From Aeromonas diversa CDC 2478-85 (GTDB lineage: Bacteria; Pseudomonadota; Gammaproteobacteria; Enterobacterales; Aeromonadaceae), in NCBI RefSeq assembly GCF_000819805.1, contig NZ_CDCE01000020.1:203162-267161 (forward strand): a stretch of 64,000 bases of DNA, read 5' to 3'. Shown here piece by piece: positions 43,696 through 53,076 of this stretch. The notes under the pieces were generated by a model. That model was given only the letters and a program-made list of their open reading frames with translations, ran no database searches and was not told where the DNA came from. The translations under genes and the position numbers were made by a program. Position 1 is the stretch's first letter, and each line of letters opens with the position of its first letter.

Positions 43696-44252
43696 TGGTG
43701 GATCGTCCGCCCTTTGACTGCACCGACGAGGAGGCCGCGCGCCTCCTCTCGTTTTCCCGCGAGTTGACGCTGGCCCCGCGCCAGAGCCTGTGGCATGCCG
43801 GCGACAGTCCGGATCTGCTGATCCGGGTGGAGCAGGGGCTGCTGCGGGCCCGGGTGGTGCTGGCCGAGGGGCGTGAGTACATCAAGGAGTTCTACTGGGA
43901 GGGGGACGAGTTTGTCGACTTTCACCACCTGCTCAGCGGCGAGCCCGCCCGCTACAGCGTGGAGGCACTCGAGCCCTGCCGGCTACAACTCTTTCGGGTC
44001 AGTGATCTGCGCCGGCTCCCGCTCTGGGACGCCTGGTATCAGCATCTGCTTCAGGTGCAGCTGCGTATCAAGGAAGAGAAAGAGATCCTGCTGCTCACCA
44101 CCGGGCCCGAGGAGCGCTACCGCCACTTTCTGGCCCACTTTCCCGCCCTCGATGCCCGACTGCCCGATCATCAGGTCGCCGCCTACCTCGGCATTACTCC
44201 CATCAGCCTGAGCCGCATTCGCAAGCGCCTGAACGCCATTAACAAAGGTTAA
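43695..44252 (+). CDS. Crp/Fnr-type regulator
   Basis: 185 residues. An N-terminal cyclic-nucleotide-binding-like barrel (LAPRQSLWHAGDSPDLLIRVEQG, with GDEFVDFHHLLSG) precedes a short helix-turn-helix (LPDHQVAAYLGITPISLSRIRKRL). It lacks the Fnr iron-sulfur cysteine cluster, and the cAMP-contact residues of Crp are not obvious, so the effector is unknown. It is coupled to rlmB by an overlapping start and stop. Confidence 0.83.
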   Translation: MVDRPPFDCTDEEAARLLSFSRELTLAPRQSLWHAGDSPDLLIRVEQGLLRARVVLAEGREYIKEFYWEGDEFVDFHHLLSGEPARYSVEALEPCRLQLFRVSDLRRLPLWDAWYQHLLQVQLRIKEEKEILLLTTGPEERYRHFLAHFPALDARLPDHQVAAYLGITPISLSRIRKRLNAINKG

Positions 44253-44308
44253 TGTCCGCTGCGTGGTTCCCGTTTATCCTGAGCCTCCCGTCTGATAAGG
44301 AGTCGATG

Positions 44309-44758
44309 ATGAACTGGAGCCTGAAACCCTGGAGTGCGCTTTCCACCGACGAGCTGTATGACCTGCTGGCCCTGCGGGCCGAGGTCTTTGTGGTCGAGCA
44401 GACCTGCCCCTTTCAGGATCTGGATGGGCTGGATCGCCGGGAGGGGGTCTGGCATCTGATGGGGTGGCAGGGAGAGACGCTGGCGGCCTATGCCCGCATC
44501 ATGGCGCCGGGGATCGGTGACGAACAGGGCGCTACCATCGGTCGGGTGGTCACGGCGCCTTCCTGTCGGGGAGGGGGGCTGGGCCACCGGCTGATCGCCG
44601 AGGCGGTGCAGGTGTGTGAGACGCACTGGCCAGGGCACTCCATCTGGCTCGGCGCCCAGGCGCATCTGCAGGGCTTCTATGGCCGCCACGGCTTCGTGCC
44701 GGAAGGGGCCGAATATCTTGAGGATGACATTCCTCATATAGGCATGCGCAGGGGGTGA
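44309..44758 (+). CDS. elaA: ElaA-type GNAT acetyltransferase
   Basis: 149 residues. The ElaA opening (WSALSTDELYDLLALRAEVFVVEQ) is clear, and the acetyl-CoA loop appears as VVTAPSCRGGGLGHRL; the end FYGRHGFVPEGAEYLEDDIPHIGM is the family tail. The acetylated substrate is not known. Start 44309 has AAGGAG six bases upstream; the ATG three bases earlier is closer than usual. Confidence 0.88.
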   Translation: MNWSLKPWSALSTDELYDLLALRAEVFVVEQTCPFQDLDGLDRREGVWHLMGWQGETLAAYARIMAPGIGDEQGATIGRVVTAPSCRGGGLGHRLIAEAVQVCETHWPGHSIWLGAQAHLQGFYGRHGFVPEGAEYLEDDIPHIGMRRG

Positions 44759-44761
44759 GTG

Positions 44762-45445
44762 TCAGGGGCGGGCCGGCTCCCCCTCCGTCCCTTGGTTGGC
44801 AAACAGGGTGAGCAGCCTCTGTTGCATCTGTCGCCAACGGCCGCTTAGCATCAGCCGCTGCTGGGCCTCCTCCAGTCGCCGGGCTGCCGGCTCCTGATCC
44901 CGCCGCAGATAGAGAAAGTAGTCGAGGCGAGCGATCTTGTGCCCCTGCTCACTCCCTCTCTCCTCGGCTCCGGGCCAAAAATAGATCAGCCACTGGATTC
45001 GCCCCCGCTTGAGCATCAACTCCCCCTGCTCCTGATCGTTGAGCCAGGTGAGCCGCTGCGCCGGGAGCTGCCGGCGGCACCAGAGGGAGCCGCGCTGGCA
45101 GCCATATTGATCTCCCTCGGCCGGTGGCCAGCTGCCGCTGCCACTGGCATAGACCCTGACGCTGCCGATGGGGGCACCGACCGCTTTCAGCGCGGGGTGG
45201 GCACTCTCGTAGCCACTGACTCTGACCAGCTCGCCGTCTATCTGCTCGCTCCCCTCTATTAGGCGCTCGCAGCGGGCCGGCGTGCAGGGGGTGAGCGCAT
45301 ATTCCAGCCCTGCGGCCTCAAACCACTCCTGATAGAAGGGGGTGTGCAGTGGCTGGTAGCGGGCGATCACCAGCAGTTGCAGGGGACGAGCCCATACCAG
45401 CAGGGGGAGCCAACACAGTGCGAATGCCACGGCGACTCTGTTCAT
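44762..45445 (-). CDS. Periplasmic solute-binding-like protein
   Basis: 227 residues with a signal peptide (MNRVAVAFALCWLPLLVWA). The mature part resembles shortened type 3 substrate-binding proteins (HTPFYQEWFEAAGLEYALTP, RVSGYESAHPALKAVGAPIG), with four cysteines that could pair. No transporter genes are adjacent, so it may be an orphan binding protein. GAGGGAAG lies just before the start. Confidence 0.65.
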   Translation of the reverse strand: MNRVAVAFALCWLPLLVWARPLQLLVIARYQPLHTPFYQEWFEAAGLEYALTPCTPARCERLIEGSEQIDGELVRVSGYESAHPALKAVGAPIGSVRVYASGSGSWPPAEGDQYGCQRGSLWCRRQLPAQRLTWLNDQEQGELMLKRGRIQWLIYFWPGAEERGSEQGHKIARLDYFLYLRRDQEPAARRLEEAQQRLMLSGRWRQMQQRLLTLFANQGTEGEPARP

Positions 45446-45608
45446 CTTCCCTCGTCCATGCCGTCACGATCACAGCTAGTGTAGTCGCGGCCATAGGGTC
45501 GGTGATGTTCGCTCGCCCGTGCCAGACAGTGGGGGCGTATGATGCGCGGTGGATGGGAGGGGCATGCCCGTGAGCGGGCAAGAGAGGCGGGGGACTGGCC
45601 CCCGCCCG

Positions 45609-45845
45609 CTACTGACCGAGCAGCTTGAGCGCCTCGGCCAGCTTGTCAACCGAGGCCTGGTGCTGCCCCGCTTTATGCAGCTTCTCCCCTTCGGCGCGCA
45701 GCGCCTTCACCTTGGCGAGATCGCCTGCATTGAGCGCCGGCTTCTGGGCCAGCAGGTCGTCTATCTTCTTCATGTCGGCCGGGCAGTGGAATGCCATTGC
45801 CGGAGCCGCCAGCAGCAGGGCCAGCAGCGCCATCTTTCCCTTCAT
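45609..45845 (-). CDS. Small secreted helical protein
   Basis: 78 residues: a signal peptide (MKGKMALLALLLAAPAMAF) and a helical hairpin with one cysteine (HCPADMKKIDDLLAQ, then ALRAEGEKLHKAGQHQASV). It resembles short periplasmic proteins of unknown role. GGGAGACGG precedes the start. Confidence 0.7.
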   Translation of the reverse strand: MKGKMALLALLLAAPAMAFHCPADMKKIDDLLAQKPALNAGDLAKVKALRAEGEKLHKAGQHQASVDKLAEALKLLGQ

Positions 45846-46024
45846 CACCGTCTCCCTGATTGGTCACGGGCGCGGCCGCGCCCGCTTCAAGGATAGACCC
45901 GGGTGTGCACGGGTCGCCGGGTTAAGCACAGGGGTCACCGGATGCAGGGTTGCCATCCGCCGATACTCACATGCCAGTGACGCAAACGGGTATGATGGCG
46001 CCCCCTGTCGATCGGAACCCCGTC

Positions 46025-46432
46025 GTGACCCTCTCCATCTTCGCGGCCATTTTGCTGGCCGCCCTGCTGCATGCCCTGTGGAATGCGCTGGCCAAGCGCC
46101 AGGCCGAGGGGCGGGTCTGCGTGCTGCAGGTTTCCCTCTGCTCCGGCTGTTTTCCCTGCGGTTTCTGACTCTGGTGGGGGCTGCGGCTGCCACCGAATAT
46201 TCCTGACTCGCACCGACTGGTTCTGGGGGGCGCCCTCTCGCTCCTGGCTTATGGCATCGTCATCTGGGCCATGACCCAGGCGCCCATCGGCCTGGTGGCG
46301 GCGCTGCGCGAGAGCTGCGTGCTGCTTGCCGTGCTGCTCTCCTGGGGGTGGCTGGGCGAGCGGCCGGGGCGTGTCAGCTTGATGGCGGCTCTGGTGATGC
46401 TCGGCGGGATCCTGCTGATCCGCCTCGGCTGA
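46025..46432 (+). pseudogene. EamA-family transporter, decayed remnant
   Basis: The 5' end encodes a first EamA helix (TLSIFAAILLAALLHALWNALAKRQ). It then reads into nonsense with a stop at 46166-46168. The 3' end encodes the last helices (LAYGIVIWAMTQAPIGLVAALRE, then LMAALVMLGGILLIRLG) to the normal stop at 46430. At ~135 codons it is under half the usual ~290, so most internal helices have been lost. Confidence 0.75.
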
Positions 46433-46475
46433 GGGGGACGACACCGGGCCGCAAGGTGTCGGCCCAGTGTCTCAC

Positions 46476-47327
46476 TCAGGGGGCGACCCGAGTGTGCAGG
46501 GTGAAGCCCTCATCGCAGGGGGCCAGGGTGACCTCGACCCGGCCGAGCTCGGCGAGCGAGCCGGCGTGGGTGCCGCCGCAGGGGATCGTCACCTCGCGTC
46601 CCCCCAGGGTGCAGTGCCACCAGCGTGAGTCGATGATGGCCTCCCCGTCGCGGCTGCGGCGGATCTCTCCCCCCTCGACCAGCCAGTCGGCGAGCCGGAC
46701 GTTGACCGCCTGCTCGATGGCGGGCAGGGCCGCCAGCAGCTCGGGCCCCATCACCCCCTTCTTGCGCAGGCTCTTGCCGATGCGGTAGTGCTCGCGCGAG
46801 CCGTGGGGCTCGACCCGCGAGATTTGAATGGCGAGGCGGTCGAAATCGGGCTGGTCGAGGGCGTCGCGCTCGGCCGGATCTTTCTTCCAGAAGGGGATCA
46901 GGGCCTGATTGAGCGCCAGGGCCGCCAGGTGGCAGCCGCTATGACCGAGCGAGAGGGGACGGCGCACCGCCGGGTCGACGCGCAGGGTGACCGGCGTGCC
47001 GGCGGGCAAGGTGTGTACGCCCGAAAGGGGATGCACCACCACGAAGGCCCAGCCCGGCTCACCGCGCTTGACCGGGATGGCGGCATCCACAAACAGCTCG
47101 CCGCTCGGGCTCACGGCCCCCATGCGGCAGGGGGCGATGGGCGCTTGGCCCCCCTCCCACTGGACTGTGCCGACGTCGCCCGGCTGATCGGGCCAGAGGT
47201 GGCTCTGGGGGTGACAGGGGGTGAGATCGGTCACCACCAGGGTCTGGTCGCCGACAACCTGGGCAAGCAGGACGCGGGCCTGCTCCTTGAGATGGCCCAG
47301 CACGAAGCTGGCGCGGGTGTGTTCCAT
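46476..47327 (-). CDS. Alanyl-tRNA editing (AlaX-like) protein
   Basis: 283 residues. It has an N-terminal beta-barrel part (threonyl/alanyl second additional domain-like) and the zinc-site motifs HSGCH (in SLGHSGCHLAALAL) and CGGTH (IPCGGTHAGSL), which mark trans-editing enzymes that clear mischarged Ser- or Gly-tRNA(Ala). The usual HxxxH and CxxxH spacing is kept. Start 47327 is chosen because GGAGG lies six bases before it. Confidence 0.85.
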   Translation of the reverse strand: MEHTRASFVLGHLKEQARVLLAQVVGDQTLVVTDLTPCHPQSHLWPDQPGDVGTVQWEGGQAPIAPCRMGAVSPSGELFVDAAIPVKRGEPGWAFVVVHPLSGVHTLPAGTPVTLRVDPAVRRPLSLGHSGCHLAALALNQALIPFWKKDPAERDALDQPDFDRLAIQISRVEPHGSREHYRIGKSLRKKGVMGPELLAALPAIEQAVNVRLADWLVEGGEIRRSRDGEAIIDSRWWHCTLGGREVTIPCGGTHAGSLAELGRVEVTLAPCDEGFTLHTRVAP

Positions 47328-47426
47328 GGGATCCTCCATCGATGATGGGGGCAGGATACCGCAAAAACGGCGGGCGCCTCATTAACCGAGGTTAACGGGC
47401 GCCGCGACATCCGGGTGATGAGGCCT

Positions 47427-48650
47427 CTAGAGCAGGGAGACCAGCAGATAGGCGTTGAGGCCCACCACCAGGGTGACGATGACCCGCCCCAGAGCCTGGG
47501 TCAGCGGGTGGTTGCGGTGCGCCCCCATCAGGGCGCGCTCCCCGGTCAGCATCAGGAGCGGGATCAGCGCCAGCGCGATGCCAAAGCTCAGCACCACCTG
47601 GCTCATCACCAGGATCTCCGTGGTGTTGAGCCCCATGGCGATCACCACGAAGGCGGGGGCCATGGTGATGACTCGGCGCAGCCAGAGCGGGATGGTGAAG
47701 CGCACGAACCCCTGCATCACCACCTGGCCGGCCAGGGTGCCCACCACGGTGGAGCTGACCCCGGAGGCGATGAGCGACAGGCCGAACAGGGTGGCGGCGG
47801 CCTGGCCCAGCAGGGGAGTCAGGGTCGCGTAGGCGGTCTCGAGCCCGGCCACCTGCTGATGGCCGCTGGCGTGGAAGGCGGCGGCCGCCATCGCCATCAT
47901 GGCCAGGTTGACGAAACCGGCAATGGTCATGGCAATAGCCACGTCCACCTTGGTCGAGTGCAGGCGCTGCTCCACGCTGGCGCCGGCCTGCGGGCCCTGG
48001 GTCAGGGCCGAGTGCAGGTAGATGACGTGGGGCATCACGGTGGCGCCGAGCACACCGGCGGCCAGATAGACCGCCTGATCGTTCGGCAGGCCCGGCAGCA
48101 GGGCCCCCTCGAGCAGGCTCGGCAGGTGCGGGCGGGAGAAGAGCAGCTCGACCAGGTAGGCAGCGGCGACAAACAGCAGCAGGGCGCCGACCACGAACTC
48201 CAGCGGCTTCTGGCCGCGGCTTTGCAGCATCAGAATGGCCCAGGTGATGACGGCGGTGATGCCGGCCCCCTCGAGCAAGGAGACGCCGAACAGCAACTGA
48301 AAGCCGACGGCGGCACCGATGAATTCGGCCAGATCGGTGGCCATGGCGATGATCTCGGCCTGCACCCAGTAGGCCCAGACGGCGGGGCGCGGCAGCCGGT
48401 CGCGGATATGCTCGGCCAGATTCTTGCCGGTGACGATGCCGAGCTTGGCCGACAGCGTCTGCACCAGCATGGCCATCAGGTTGGCCCACACCACCACCCA
48501 CAGCAGTTGGTAGCCGAACTGGGAGCCGGCCTGGATGTTGGTGGCGAAGTTACCCGGATCGATATAGCCGATGGCGGCGATGAAGGCGGGTCCGAGCAGG
48601 CTGAGCCTGAGTTTTCGTGGCTGCGTTAGCGCCAGTGCCGTGGGTTGCAT
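47427..48650 (-). CDS. mntH: Nramp-type Mn2+/H+ symporter
   Basis: 407 residues with about eleven membrane helices. The metal-site motif DPGN appears as [14 protein letters not shown] near the N terminus, and the helix 6 metal site MPH appears as [15 protein letters not shown]. It imports Mn(II) (and Fe(II)) driven by protons. GGGAGGT before 48650 fixes the start; the longer frame begins before it. A Fur-like AT-rich palindromic box lies upstream. Confidence 0.94.
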   Translation of the reverse strand: MQPTALALTQPRKLRLSLLGPAFIAAIGYIDPGNFATNIQAGSQFGYQLLWVVVWANLMAMLVQTLSAKLGIVTGKNLAEHIRDRLPRPAVWAYWVQAEIIAMATDLAEFIGAAVGFQLLFGVSLLEGAGITAVITWAILMLQSRGQKPLEFVVGALLLFVAAAYLVELLFSRPHLPSLLEGALLPGLPNDQAVYLAAGVLGATVMPHVIYLHSALTQGPQAGASVEQRLHSTKVDVAIAMTIAGFVNLAMMAMAAAAFHASGHQQVAGLETAYATLTPLLGQAAATLFGLSLIASGVSSTVVGTLAGQVVMQGFVRFTIPLWLRRVITMAPAFVVIAMGLNTTEILVMSQVVLSFGIALALIPLLMLTGERALMGAHRNHPLTQALGRVIVTLVVGLNAYLLVSLL

Positions 48651-48687
48651 GATATGACCTCCCAAGTCTGATAGAGAGAGCATATAT

Positions 48688-48711
48688 GCAATTAAGAATT
48701 ATTATCAATTG
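48688..48711 (-). promoter_or_regulatory. Candidate Fur-type box upstream of mntH
   Basis: On the minus strand TTGATAATAATTCTTAATTGC matches about 12 of 19 positions of the Fur consensus (GATAATGATAATCATTATC), including a perfect GATAAT. It lies 38-61 bp before the mntH start. Regulation of mntH by Fur and MntR is known in enterobacteria; assignment here is tentative. Confidence 0.45.
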
Positions 48712-48748
48712 GTGTTGTGGATAGGATCCATCGGCATCGCCTTACCTG

Positions 48749-48777
48749 TTGCAGTCGAGGAGCGCATTTCGTACAAT
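48749..48777 (+). promoter_or_regulatory. Sigma-70 promoter of the rpsF operon
   Basis: TTGCAG (-35) and TACAAT (-10) are separated by 17 bp. Transcription would begin near 48784, giving a leader of about 90 nt before rpsF. Confidence 0.75.
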
Positions 48778-48818
48778 ACGCCGCCCTAGAAAGCAGCGTC
48801 TACACATACACGTTCCTT

Positions 48819-48851
48819 GCCTCCGAGGTTTGGCTGCACCCGGGCGGAGGC
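48819..48851 (+). promoter_or_regulatory. Candidate S6:S18-binding leader hairpin
   Basis: GCCTCCG and CGGAGGC form a seven-pair stem around a GC-rich loop (AGGTTTGGCTGCACCCGGG) in the rpsF leader. In many bacteria the S6:S18 dimer binds a hairpin in this leader and represses its own operon. Position and stem fit; I could not check the conserved bulge against an alignment. Confidence 0.5.
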
Positions 48852-48875
48852 TGATTAACCCGTAAGGAGCTGATA

Positions 48876-49274
48876 ATGCGTCATTACGAAATCGTCTTCA
48901 TGGTTCACCCGGACCAGAGCGAGCAGGTTCCTGGCATGATCGAGCGCTACACCGGCGCCATCACCACTGCCGGTGGTAAGATTCATCGCCTGGAAGATTG
49001 GGGCCGCCGTCAACTGGCTTACCCGATCGAGAAGCTGCACAAGGCTCACTACGTTCTGCTGAACGTGGAAGCCGAGCAGGCTGTCATCGACGAGCTGGAA
49101 ACCAACTTCCGCTTCAACGATGCCGTTATCCGTAACATGATCATGCGTACCAAGCACGCCGTGACTGAAGTTTCTCCGATGGCCAAGGCCAAGGAAGAGC
49201 GTTCTTTCCGCCGTGACGACGTTCGCAGCGAAGAGTCTGCCGAAGCTGCTACTGAAGCTTCCGCAGAAGAGTAA
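48876..49274 (+). CDS. rpsF: 30S ribosomal protein S6
   Basis: 132 residues. The start [18 protein letters not shown] and middle [20 protein letters not shown] are diagnostic, and there is a Glu/Ala-rich acidic tail. S6 binds with S18 to the 30S platform. AAGGAG precedes the start. priB, found between rpsF and rpsR in enterobacteria, is absent: rpsR starts only 30 bp later. Confidence 0.98.
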   Translation: MRHYEIVFMVHPDQSEQVPGMIERYTGAITTAGGKIHRLEDWGRRQLAYPIEKLHKAHYVLLNVEAEQAVIDELETNFRFNDAVIRNMIMRTKHAVTEVSPMAKAKEERSFRRDDVRSEESAEAATEASAEE

Positions 49275-49292
49275 TTTCGGATCACTGAATAG

Positions 49293-49535
<243 letters not shown>

Positions 49536-49583
49536 TCAGTCCGGCGCTTACGCCTAACTCAACGAATTTAAAGAGGAAAGGTA

Positions 49584-50030
49584 ATGCAAGTTATCCTGCT
49601 CGATAAGATCGCCAAACTGGGCGGTCTGGGTGATCAAGTCAACGTTAAGCCTGGCTTCGCCCGTAACTTCCTGATCCCGCAAGGCAAAGCTGTGATGGCC
49701 ACCAAGGCTAACATCGCTTCTTTCGACGCCCGTCGTGCCGAGCTGGAAGCCAAGCTGGAAGCCACCCTGGTTGCCGCTCAAGAGCGCGCTGCCAAGCTGG
49801 GCGAACTGGCTGCCGTTGTTATCGCCTCCAAGGCCGGTGACGAAGGCAAGCTGTTCGGCTCCATCGGTACCCGCGACGTGGCTGACGCCATCACCGCGGC
49901 TGGCGTAGCCGTGTCCAAGAGCGAAGTTCGCATGGGCAACGTTCTGCGTTCCACCGGTGAGTACGAAGTTTCCGTTCAGCTGCACGCTGACGTGAAGGCT
50001 ACCGTACAAATCCAGGTTGTTGCCGAGTAA
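49584..50030 (+). CDS. rplI: 50S ribosomal protein L9
   Basis: 148 residues. The N domain signature [21 protein letters not shown] is exact, followed by the long connecting helix and the C domain ending [10 protein letters not shown]9 sits at the base of the L1 stalk. AAAGAGGAAAGG precedes the start. Confidence 0.98.
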   Translation: MQVILLDKIAKLGGLGDQVNVKPGFARNFLIPQGKAVMATKANIASFDARRAELEAKLEATLVAAQERAAKLGELAAVVIASKAGDEGKLFGSIGTRDVADAITAAGVAVSKSEVRMGNVLRSTGEYEVSVQLHADVKATVQIQVVAE

Positions 50031-50049
50031 TCGACAACCACTCTGGTTG

Positions 50050-50079
50050 AAAAACCCGCGCATTGCGCGGGTTTTTTAT
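50050..50079 (+). terminator. Terminator of the rpsF-rpsR-rplI operon
   Basis: AACCCGCGC and GCGCGGGTT pair over ATT, with A-rich left side and T6 after. Confidence 0.92.
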
Positions 50080-50133
50080 TGCCTGCGCTCGGGGTAGAGT
50101 GGATCGGGTCGTCAATCGAAGAGGAGGCTCCCC

Positions 50134-50877
50134 ATGGCCGACTGGGTTGAGGGTCGGGTGCTTGAGCGCATCGACTGGACCGATACTCACTTCTCCCTGC
50201 GGGTGCAGGCAACCCTTCCCCCCTACAAGGCGGGACAGTTCACCAAGCTGGCCCTCTATGACGGCGAGCAGAAGGTGCAGCGCGCCTACTCCTTCGTCAA
50301 TCCTCCCAGCGCCTCCTGGCACGAGTTCTATGTGGTCGAGATCCCGGACGGGCAGCTGACGCCGCGGCTCGGCACCCTGCAGGCCGGTGATACCCTGCTG
50401 ATCGCCGCCAATCCCACCGGGTTTCTGACCCTCGACGAGATCCCCCCCGCGCGCGATCTCTGGATGCTCTCCACCGGCACCGCCATCGGGCCGTTTCTCT
50501 CGATCCTCTCCGACGGCGAGGTGGCCATGCGCTTTGACAACCTGGTGCTGGTGCACGGGGTACGCCAGGGGCGCGAGCTGGCCTATCGTCCCCTCATCGA
50601 GCGCCTGGCCGAGCGCTACGGCCCACGCTTTAGCTATGTGCCCATGGTGAGTCGTGAGGCCTGGCCCGATGCGCTGTCCGGGCGCATCCCGGCAGCCATC
50701 GAGGCGGGCACGCTGGAGCAGAGGGTGGGCCTTGAGATCAGCGCCGAGGCGAGCCAGGTGATGATCTGTGGCAACCCCGAGATGGTACGCGACACCCAGC
50801 GGGTGCTCATCGAGCGGGGGCTGACCAAGAACCTGAGGCGCAAGCCCGGCCAGATCAGCGCCGAGAACTACTGGTAA
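50134..50877 (+). CDS. fpr: Ferredoxin/flavodoxin-NADP+ reductase
   Basis: 247 residues. The FAD-binding motif RAYSFVNPP (RxYS), the pyrophosphate region STGTAIGPFLSIL, VHGVRQGRELAY and the C-terminal MICGNPEM and AENYW match bacterial subclass I Fpr. It exchanges electrons between NADPH and ferredoxin or flavodoxin and helps in oxidative stress. AGAGGAGG precedes the start. It could supply electrons to the ferredoxin of the cluster at 59.9 kb, though that is only a possibility. Confidence 0.93.
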   Translation: MADWVEGRVLERIDWTDTHFSLRVQATLPPYKAGQFTKLALYDGEQKVQRAYSFVNPPSASWHEFYVVEIPDGQLTPRLGTLQAGDTLLIAANPTGFLTLDEIPPARDLWMLSTGTAIGPFLSILSDGEVAMRFDNLVLVHGVRQGRELAYRPLIERLAERYGPRFSYVPMVSREAWPDALSGRIPAAIEAGTLEQRVGLEISAEASQVMICGNPEMVRDTQRVLIERGLTKNLRRKPGQISAENYW

Positions 50878-50880
50878 ACA

Positions 50881-50908
50881 GACAGGGGGCCGATGGCCCC
50901 CTGTCTCG
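50881..50908 (+). terminator. Terminator after fpr
   Basis: GACAGGGGGCC and GGCCCCCTGTC pair over GAT, then TCGTT. It lies between convergent genes. Confidence 0.75.
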
Positions 50909-50926
50909 TTAGGTGCGGGCGAGCAA

Positions 50927-51487
50927 TCAGAACTCGTTGGAGAGCGCCTTGTAGCCCTTCACCAGATCGATGTTGGTGTGGGCCACGTCTTCCGAGAACT
51001 CGGCGGCGTCCACCGTCACCTTGGGGATGGTGGCCAGATCGCTCTGCTGGTTGATACGGGTGGTGGAGGGGACGTAGAACTCGGGGGGCAGATCGCAGCC
51101 GTCCACCACAGAGTTGTGGCGCACCACGCAGCCGTCGCCGACGTGGCAGTTGAACAGCACGCTGTTGAAGCCGATGAAGACCCGATTCCCCACGACGCAG
51201 GGACCGTGCACTATGCTGCGGTGGGCGATGGAGCTGTATTCGCCAATGGTGACCGCGGCGCCGGATTTGGAGTGGATGACGACCCCATCCTGGATGTTGG
51301 AGTTGGCACCGATGACGATGGGCTCCATGTCACCGCTCTCGTCCACCTCGTCGGCACGGATCACGGCGTAGGGGCCGACGAAGACGTTCTCGTGGATGAT
51401 CACCTTGCCGCAGATGATGGCGGTCTTGTCGATGTAGGCGGATTCGTGGATGACCGGCAGGTGGCCGGAGGGGTTCTTGCGGATCAT
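50927..51487 (-). CDS. Gamma-class carbonic anhydrase-like hexapeptide protein (CcmM-like)
   Basis: 186 residues of left-handed beta-helix repeats. The metal-site region SIAHRSIVHGPCVVGNRVFIGF and FNCHVGDGC closely follows the N-terminal domain of carboxysomal CcmM, with histidines at the expected H..H spacing, and YVPST...INQQSDL matches its tail. It likely hydrates CO2, but activity of such stand-alone homologues varies. No carboxysome genes are near. The start at 51487 follows GGAAAG. Confidence 0.82.
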   Translation of the reverse strand: MIRKNPSGHLPVIHESAYIDKTAIICGKVIIHENVFVGPYAVIRADEVDESGDMEPIVIGANSNIQDGVVIHSKSGAAVTIGEYSSIAHRSIVHGPCVVGNRVFIGFNSVLFNCHVGDGCVVRHNSVVDGCDLPPEFYVPSTTRINQQSDLATIPKVTVDAAEFSEDVAHTNIDLVKGYKALSNEF

Positions 51488-51568
51488 GAGGCTTTCCGTG
51501 GGTTGGGAACAGAACGCTCTCCAGCTTACGCCTAAAAGGTAATAGGTGAAACTGCCAACCCAACTCAG

Positions 51569-51590
51569 CAAAAGGGCCCTGACGGGCCCC
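51569..51590 (-). terminator. Terminator of the MHS transporter gene
   Basis: On the minus strand GGGCCCG and AGGGCCC pair over TC and are followed by TTTTGC. Confidence 0.65.
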
Positions 51591-51593
51591 TGC

Positions 51594-52892
51594 TTACGCC
51601 AGTGAGGTGGTCGGTTGACGGTCGCGCCGCTCCTGATACCACAGCCAGAGCCCGACGATGAAGCCGATGCCGCACAGGGCCGTCACATAGTGGGAGGGGG
51701 CCAGCACGTCCTCTTTCATCCACAGGGTCACCAGCATGGGGGTGAGGCCACCGAAGATGGCGTAGGCGACATTGTAGGAGAACGACAGGCCGCTAAAGCG
51801 CACCACGGGCGGGAAGGCGTTGACCATCACATGGGGGACGGCGCCGATCACACCTACGGCAAAGCCGGCCAGCATGTAGTGCAGAACCATGGAGCCGGTG
51901 CCAGCGGCCAGACCGTGATAGAAGAGATTCACGCTGATGACCAGCAAGGCCGTGCCGAGCAGGAAGGTGCGGCCACTGCCGATGGCATCGATCAGGCGGC
52001 CATAGAAGATGCAACCCAGGGTCAGGGCCAGTATGGCCAGTGAGTTGGCCTGCAGGGCGTCAGCCGGGGCGATGGCGTGGATCTTCTGCAGGTAGGTGGG
52101 GGTCATCAGGATCACCACCACGATACCGGCGGAGAGCAGCCAGGTCAGCAGCATGGAGACCACCACGCTGCCCTTGTGTTCGCGCAGCACGGTGCGCAGT
52201 GGCAGCTCTTCGGCCAGGGCCTTGTTGGCCTGCATCTCGGCGAACACCGGGGTCTCGTGCAGCCAGCGGCGCAGGTACATGGCCACAATGCCAAAGACCC
52301 CGCCCAGTACGAAGGCCAGGCGCCAGCCCCACTGGCTGACATCGGCCGGGCTCATGCCCTTGTTGATGGCGGTGGCCACCAGGGAGCCGAGCAAAATGCC
52401 GGCGGTCAGTCCACCGGTCAGCACGCCGCAGGCGAAGCCGACCCGCTTGGCCGGCACGTGCTCGGCCACGAAGACCCAGGCGCCCGGCACTTCACCACCG
52501 ATGGCGGCGCCCTGCAGGATGCGCAGGGCCAGCAGCAGGATGGGGGCGAGGATGCCGAGCGTGGCGTAGGTGGGCAACAGGCCGATGAGCAGGGTCGGCA
52601 GGGCCATCATGATGATGCTTAAGGTGAACATCCGCTTGCGACCGACCAGATCGCCGAAGTGGGCCATGATGATGCCGCCGAGCGGGCGGGCCAGATAGCC
52701 GGCGGCGAAGATGCCGAAGGTCTGGAACTGGCGCAGCCACTCGGGGATGTCGGCCGGGAAGAAGAGTTCACCGATCACCACGGCGAAGAAGACGAAGATG
52801 ATGAAGTCGTAAAACTCGAGGGCTCCACCGAGGGCGGCGAGGCCGAGGGTCTTGTAATCCTGGCGGTTGAGGGGGCGATGTTGTGCCGTCAT
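51594..52892 (-). CDS. MFS transporter, metabolite:H+ symporter (MHS) family
   Basis: 432 residues with twelve predicted membrane helices. Typical MHS marks are ALEFYDFIIFVFFA in helix 1, FGIFAAGYLARPLGGIIMAHFGDLVGRKR (loop 2-3) and LQGAAIGGEVPGAWVFVAEH in helix 5. The subfamily includes ProP, ShiA and KgtP, which import osmolytes or organic acids; the substrate here cannot be assigned. AAGGAGAG precedes the start. Confidence 0.9.
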   Translation of the reverse strand: MTAQHRPLNRQDYKTLGLAALGGALEFYDFIIFVFFAVVIGELFFPADIPEWLRQFQTFGIFAAGYLARPLGGIIMAHFGDLVGRKRMFTLSIIMMALPTLLIGLLPTYATLGILAPILLLALRILQGAAIGGEVPGAWVFVAEHVPAKRVGFACGVLTGGLTAGILLGSLVATAINKGMSPADVSQWGWRLAFVLGGVFGIVAMYLRRWLHETPVFAEMQANKALAEELPLRTVLREHKGSVVVSMLLTWLLSAGIVVVILMTPTYLQKIHAIAPADALQANSLAILALTLGCIFYGRLIDAIGSGRTFLLGTALLVISVNLFYHGLAAGTGSMVLHYMLAGFAVGVIGAVPHVMVNAFPPVVRFSGLSFSYNVAYAIFGGLTPMLVTLWMKEDVLAPSHYVTALCGIGFIVGLWLWYQERRDRQPTTSLA

Positions 52893-53076
52893 GGGCTCTC
52901 CTTATCGTTATTGCGGCGGCTATCCGTGCTCTCCCGTGCTGGGATGGCGAATCTATCGAGAGTAAGATGCGCCGGCGTATCAAGTAAATCGCGCAATCTG
53001 CAACACAGTCTTGCGATTCTCGAGACTTGACCGGCTCCCTGAGGCACACAGTATGGGCGACCACGGAGGATTTCAC

